From: Pseudorhodoferax sp. Leaf267
GTDB taxonomy: Bacteria > Pseudomonadota > Gammaproteobacteria > Burkholderiales > Burkholderiaceae_C
DNA length: 64,000 nt
Assembly: GCF_001422405.1 (NCBI RefSeq)
Contig: NZ_LMMV01000001.1
Coordinates: 125,275 to 189,274, forward strand
Direction: 5' to 3'
Both the position numbers and the translations under genes were made by a program. Below the pieces are notes generated by a model, which worked only from the letters and a program-made list of their open reading frames with translations, was not told the DNA's origin and did not search any database. This document shows positions 60,012-64,000 of the stretch, in pieces. Numbering within the stretch: position 1 is the stretch's first letter; every line of letters starts with the position of its first letter.

Positions 60012-61205
60012 ATGACACGTCAACTGACCACGCTCGCCCTGATGCTGGCTGCCGCAGGTTTCGCCACGCAGGCCACCGCCCAGGAGAAGGTCAAGATCGG
60101 CCTGATCACCGACATGTCCAGCCTGTACGCCGACGTCGAGGGCAAGAACGGCGCGCTCGCGATCCAGATGGCCATCGACGACTTCGGCGGGAAGGCGCTG
60201 GGCCAGCCCATCGAGCTCATGAGCGCGGACCACCAGAACAAGGCCGACATCGCCGCCAGCAAGGCCCGCGAGTGGATCGACACGGCTGGCGTGACCATGG
60301 TGTTCGGCGGCACGAATTCCGGCACCGCGCTGGCCATGGCCAAGGTGGCGCAGGAGAAGAAGCGCGTCTACTTCAACAACGGCGCGGCCACCTCGGCATT
60401 GACCAACGACCAGTGCACGCCCTACACCGTGCACTACGCCTACGACACGGTCGCGCTGGCCAAGGGCACTGGCGCTGCAGTGGTCGATGCCGGCGGCAAG
60501 AGCTGGTTCTTCCTGACGGCCGACTATGCCTTCGGCCACGCGCTCGAGGCTGACACCAGCCGCGTCATCAAGGAAAAGGGCGGCACCGTGGTCGGCGCCG
60601 TGCGCACGCCGCTGAACGCATCGGACTTCTCGTCCTTCCTGCTGCAGGCCCAGAACTCCAAGGCGCAGATCCTGGGCCTGGCCAACGCCGGTGGCGACAC
60701 CATCAACTCGATCAAGGCCGCGCGCGAGTTCGGCATCAACAAAACCATGAAGACAGCCGGCCTGCTGGTCTTCCTGTCCGACATTCACAGTCTGGGCCTG
60801 CGCAACACCGAAGGCCTGCTGCACACCACCAGCTGGTACTGGGACCTGAACGACAAGACGCGTGCCTTCTCCAAGCAGTTCTTCGACAAGACCAAGCGCA
60901 TGCCCACCGACGTGCAGGCCGCCGACTACTCGGCCACCATGACCTACCTGAAGGCCGTCGAAGCCGCCAAGACCACCGACGCCGACAAGGTCATGGCCCA
61001 GCTCAAGAGCATGAAGATCGACGACTTCTTCGGCAAGGGCCAGATCCGCGCCGATGGCCGCTACGTGCACGACATGTACCTGGTCGAGGTCAAGGCCCAG
61101 AAGGACTCCACCAAGCCCTGGGACTACCTGAAGGTCGTCAAGACCCTGCCAGGCGACCAGGTCTTCACCACCAAGGCCGAGAGCAAGTGCGCGCTGTGGA
61201 AGTAG
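60012..61205 (+). CDS. Branched-chain-amino-acid-type substrate-binding protein 1
   Basis: The 397-residue periplasmic binding protein (Peripla_BP_6) has a signal peptide (MTRQLTTLALMLAAAGFATQ, cleavage near ATA) and the mature opening KVKIGLITDMSSLYADVEGK. AGGAG precedes the ATG at 60012. It is the first of three tandem paralogues with the same C-terminus (TTKAESKCALWK). Ligand is unknown; amino acids, amides or aromatic acids are known for this family. Confidence 0.92.
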   Translation: MTRQLTTLALMLAAAGFATQATAQEKVKIGLITDMSSLYADVEGKNGALAIQMAIDDFGGKALGQPIELMSADHQNKADIAASKAREWIDTAGVTMVFGGTNSGTALAMAKVAQEKKRVYFNNGAATSALTNDQCTPYTVHYAYDTVALAKGTGAAVVDAGGKSWFFLTADYAFGHALEADTSRVIKEKGGTVVGAVRTPLNASDFSSFLLQAQNSKAQILGLANAGGDTINSIKAAREFGINKTMKTAGLLVFLSDIHSLGLRNTEGLLHTTSWYWDLNDKTRAFSKQFFDKTKRMPTDVQAADYSATMTYLKAVEAAKTTDADKVMAQLKSMKIDDFFGKGQIRADGRYVHDMYLVEVKAQKDSTKPWDYLKVVKTLPGDQVFTTKAESKCALWK

Positions 61206-61250
61206 CACGCGCCTGATTCAAGAGTTTTGTCCCCTGTTATCGAGATTGCC

Positions 61251-62444
61251 ATGACACGTATGTTCCGCCTTTCCGCCCTGACCATCGCCGCCTTCCTCGC
61301 CGCGGGTGCCGCGCAAGCCCAGGACAAGGTCCGTATCGGCTTCATCACCGACATGTCCAGCCTGTACGCCGACGTGGACGGCAAGGGTGGCGCCACGGCG
61401 ATCCAGATGGCGATCGACGACTTCGGTGGCAAGGTCAACGGCATGCCGATCGAGCTGCTGTCGGCCGACCACCAGAACAAGGCCGACATCGCCGCCTCCA
61501 AGGCCCGCGAGTGGATCGACACGCAGAACCTGTCCATGCTGGTGGGCGGCACCAGCTCCGGCGCGGCATTGGCCATGGCCAAGGTGGCGCAGGAGAAGAA
61601 GCGCGTCTACATGGTCAACGGCGCCGGCAGCTCGGCGCTGACCAACGAGCAGTGCAGCCCCTACACCGTGCACTACGCCTACGACACCGTCGCGCTGGCC
61701 AAGGGCACGGGCGGCGCCGTGGTCGCGCAGGGCGGCAAGAGCTGGTACTTCCTGACCGCCGACTACGCCTTCGGCGCGGCGCTGGAAGCCGACACCACCC
61801 GCGTCGTGCAGGGCAAGGGCGGTACGGTGGCCGGCAGCGTCAAGCACCCGCTGAACGCATCCGATTTCTCGTCCTTCCTGCTGCAGGCGCAGAACAGCAA
61901 GGCACAGATCCTGGGCCTGGCCAATGCAGGTGGCGACTTCATCAGCGCCGTCAAGGCCGCGCGTGAATTCGGCATCAACAAGAGCATGAAGATGGCCGGC
62001 CTGCTGGTGTTCGTGACCGATGTGCACAGCCTGGGCCTGAAGAACACCGAAGGCCTGCTGCTCACCACCAGCTGGGACTGGAACCTGGACGACGCCAGCC
62101 GCGCCTTCGGCAAGAAGTTCTTCGACAAGGTCAAGCGCATGCCGACGGACATCCAGGCCGCCGACTACTCCGCCACCATGACCTACCTGAAGGCCGTGCA
62201 GGCGACCAAGACGCTGGACGCCGACAAGATCATGGAATACATCAAGAAGACGCCGATCGACGACTTCTACGCCAAGGGCGTGGTGCGCCCCGACGGCCGC
62301 TTCGTGCACGACATGTACCTCATGCAGGTCAAGTCGCCAGCCGAGTCCAAGCAGCCCTGGGACTACTACAAGGTCGTGACCAAGCTCAAGGGCGACGAGG
62401 TCTACACGACCAAGGCCGAGAGCAAGTGCGCGCTGTGGAAGTGA
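61251..62444 (+). CDS. Branched-chain-amino-acid-type substrate-binding protein 2
   Basis: A 397-residue paralogue with signal peptide (MFRLSALTIAAFLAAGAAQA) and mature opening KVRIGFITDMSSLYADVDGK. It differs from protein 1 mainly in the ligand-cleft segments (SSGAALAM, TTSWDWNLDD). It ends 8 bases before the third copy's ATG. The upstream ribosome site is weak. Confidence 0.92.
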   Translation: MTRMFRLSALTIAAFLAAGAAQAQDKVRIGFITDMSSLYADVDGKGGATAIQMAIDDFGGKVNGMPIELLSADHQNKADIAASKAREWIDTQNLSMLVGGTSSGAALAMAKVAQEKKRVYMVNGAGSSALTNEQCSPYTVHYAYDTVALAKGTGGAVVAQGGKSWYFLTADYAFGAALEADTTRVVQGKGGTVAGSVKHPLNASDFSSFLLQAQNSKAQILGLANAGGDFISAVKAAREFGINKSMKMAGLLVFVTDVHSLGLKNTEGLLLTTSWDWNLDDASRAFGKKFFDKVKRMPTDIQAADYSATMTYLKAVQATKTLDADKIMEYIKKTPIDDFYAKGVVRPDGRFVHDMYLMQVKSPAESKQPWDYYKVVTKLKGDEVYTTKAESKCALWK

Positions 62445-62452
62445 GCTCGCGC

Positions 62453-63643
62453 ATGGTCAAGCCCGCCCTGGTGCTGGCGCTGGCCGCCGCGCTGGCCGTC
62501 GGCGCCCAGGCCCAGCAGCCCGACAAGGTGCGCATCGGCTTCATCACCGACATGTCGAGCAACTACTCGGACGGCGAGGGCAAGAACGGCGCGCTGGCGA
62601 TCCAGATGGCCATCGACGACTTCGGCGGCCAGGTCAATGGCCTGCCCATCGAGCTGCTGACGCTGGACCACCAGCACAAGCCCGACCTCGCAGCCACCAA
62701 GGCGCGCGAGTGGATCGACACGCAAAACCTGTCCATGCTGTTCGGCGGCACCAACTCCAGCGTGGCGCTGGCGCTCGCCAAGGTGGCGCAGGACAAGAAG
62801 CGCGTGTACTTCGTGAACGGCGCCGGCACTTCGGCGCTGACCAACGAGCAGTGCAGCCCCTACACCGTGCACTACGCTTACGACTCTGTGGCGGTGGCGC
62901 GCGGCACCAGCGGCGCCGTGGCCGCGCAGGGCGGCAAGACCTGGGCATTCCTGACGGCCGACTACGCTTTCGGCACGGCCATGGAGGCCGATGCCACCAA
63001 GGTCATCATGAAGTCCGGCGGCCAGGTGATCGCCAGCGTCAAGCACCCGCTCAACGCGTCCGACTTCTCGTCCTTCCTGCTGCAGGCGCAGAACTCCAAG
63101 GCGCAGATCCTAGGCCTGGCCAACGCGGGCGGCGACCTGATCAATTCGGTCAAGGCGATCCGCGAGTTCGGCGTGAACAAGAACATGAAGACGGCCGCCA
63201 TGCTGATCTTCCTGAGCGACGTCCACAGTTTGGGCCTGAAGAACACCGAGGGCCTGCTGCTGACCACGAGCTGGGACTGGAACCTGAACGAGGCCAGCCG
63301 CGCGTTCGGCCACAAGTTCTTCGCCAAGACGCGCCGCATGCCCACCGACCTGCAGGCCGCCGACTACTCGGCCACCATGACCTACCTGAAGGCCGTGCAG
63401 GCTGCCAGGACGGTCGATGCCGACGCGGTGATGGCGCAGATCAAGAAGACGCCGATCGACGACTTCTACGCCAAGGGCAGCGTGCGCGCCGACGGCCGCT
63501 ACGTGCACGACATGTACCTCATGCAGGTCAAGTCGCCGGCCGAATCCAAGGAGCCCTGGGACTACCTGAAGGTCGTCTCCAAGCTCAAGGGCGAGGACCT
63601 GTTCACAACCAAGGCCGAGTCGCGCTGCGCGCTGTGGAAATGA
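62453..63643 (+). CDS. Branched-chain-amino-acid-type substrate-binding protein 3
   Basis: The third paralogue, 396 residues, signal peptide MVKPALVLALAAALAVGAQA, mature opening PDKVRIGFITDMSSNYSDGE. It is closer to protein 2 (shared TPIDDFYAKG and HDMYLMQVKSPAESK). ATG at 62453 gives a good signal peptide; a GTG at 62441 overlapping the previous stop is the alternative. It precedes livH by 19 bases. Confidence 0.9.
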   Translation: MVKPALVLALAAALAVGAQAQQPDKVRIGFITDMSSNYSDGEGKNGALAIQMAIDDFGGQVNGLPIELLTLDHQHKPDLAATKAREWIDTQNLSMLFGGTNSSVALALAKVAQDKKRVYFVNGAGTSALTNEQCSPYTVHYAYDSVAVARGTSGAVAAQGGKTWAFLTADYAFGTAMEADATKVIMKSGGQVIASVKHPLNASDFSSFLLQAQNSKAQILGLANAGGDLINSVKAIREFGVNKNMKTAAMLIFLSDVHSLGLKNTEGLLLTTSWDWNLNEASRAFGHKFFAKTRRMPTDLQAADYSATMTYLKAVQAARTVDADAVMAQIKKTPIDDFYAKGSVRADGRYVHDMYLMQVKSPAESKEPWDYLKVVSKLKGEDLFTTKAESRCALWK

Positions 63644-63662
63644 CCTCCTGCCCGGTAACGCC

Positions 63663-64000
63663 ATGACGATTTCCATGCCCGCCTTGCTGAGCCAGCTCCT
63701 CCTGGGGCTGGTCAACGGCTCGTTCTACGCCATCCTGAGCCTGGGGCTGGCCGTGATCTTCGGCCTGCTCAACGTCATCAACTTCGCGCACGGCGCGCTG
63801 TTCATGATGGGGGCCATCGTCACCTGGATGGCGATGAACTACTTCGAGGTCAACTACTGGGTCATGCTGATCGCAGCGCCCCTGCTGGTCGGCCTGTTCG
63901 GCGTGCTGATCGAGCGGCTGCTGCTGCGCTGGATCTACAAGCTCGACCACCTCTATGGCCTGCTGCTCACGCTGGGGCTCACGCTGCTGATCGAGGGCGC
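63663..64000 (+). CDS. livH: Branched-chain-amino-acid-type ABC permease LivH (partial, runs off the end)
   Basis: The first 112 codons of a permease are visible: a short N-terminus, then NGSFYAILSLGLAVIFGLLN and VINFAHGALFMMGA, the LivH signature, and at least three membrane spans. ATG at 63663 lies 19 bases after the third binding protein. The rest of the gene, and probably livM, is outside the window. Confidence 0.93.
   Translation, partial: MTISMPALLSQLLLGLVNGSFYAILSLGLAVIFGLLNVINFAHGALFMMGAIVTWMAMNYFEVNYWVMLIAAPLLVGLFGVLIERLLLRWIYKLDHLYGLLLTLGLTLLIEG

Overview
The window is about 64 kb of gene-dense, high-GC chromosome with no insertion sequence, phage, CRISPR or plasmid marker. The gene families, the order tpiA-secG-tRNA-Leu-nuoA...nuoN, several Bug/TctC and branched-chain amino-acid type binding proteins, and an intergenic repeat of a kind I associate with Comamonadaceae all point to a betaproteobacterium of the Burkholderiales, probably Comamonadaceae. 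That assignment is inference from gene content; no rRNA is present to confirm it.

Layout. 1-1.1 kb: end of a proline-rich protein and two small exported proteins. 1.1-5.6 kb (minus): mutS, an Anbu-type proteasome-like peptidase, an alpha/beta hydrolase and a small Cys-rich protein, packed with 4-base overlaps. 5.9-8.8 kb: a methyl-accepting chemotaxis protein, a coupled barrel-like exported protein, a probable NUDIX remnant and an orphan flagellar-rod-like protein. 8.8-15.5 kb (minus): a hotdog thioesterase, a large PAS hybrid histidine kinase, and a Bug-type binding protein downstream of a benzoylformate decarboxylase. 15.7-18.0 kb: two DUF4398 lipoproteins, one fused to OmpA, facing a frameshifted epoxide-hydrolase-like gene. 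18.1-26.1 kb: a purine/nucleoside uptake and salvage cluster (ABC ATPase, two permeases, two BMP-type binding proteins, adenine deaminase) followed by dcd. 26.1-29.1 kb: a response regulator-cyclase, a small membrane protein, a zinc metallopeptidase and rpsO. 29.4-33.8 kb: pnp, a quinone oxidoreductase, tpiA, secG. 33.97-49.9 kb: tRNA-Leu(GAG) and the complete 14-gene complex I operon nuoA-N, followed by DUF2818, NUDIX and DUF1178 genes. 49.9-53.1 kb (minus): glutamate dehydrogenase and an ABC exporter. 53.2-58.2 kb: a MarR-controlled EmrAB/outer-membrane-factor efflux operon with paired operators. 58.3-64 kb: a branched-chain-amino-acid-type ABC importer with livG, livF, three tandem paralogous binding proteins and the start of livH, cut by the window edge.

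Most of the window is core metabolism. The parts that most repay a second look are the structured leader of the purine ABC operon, the overlapping mutS/Anbu operon, the triplicated binding proteins with the 24-bp palindrome upstream of livG and the Lys-to-Arg Walker A change in LivF, and the frameshifted hydrolase. No clearly new multi-gene system could be demonstrated from sequence alone.

Non-ATG starts are inferred in several places (TTG at 1301, 12760 and 58404; GTG at 2137 and 48535).
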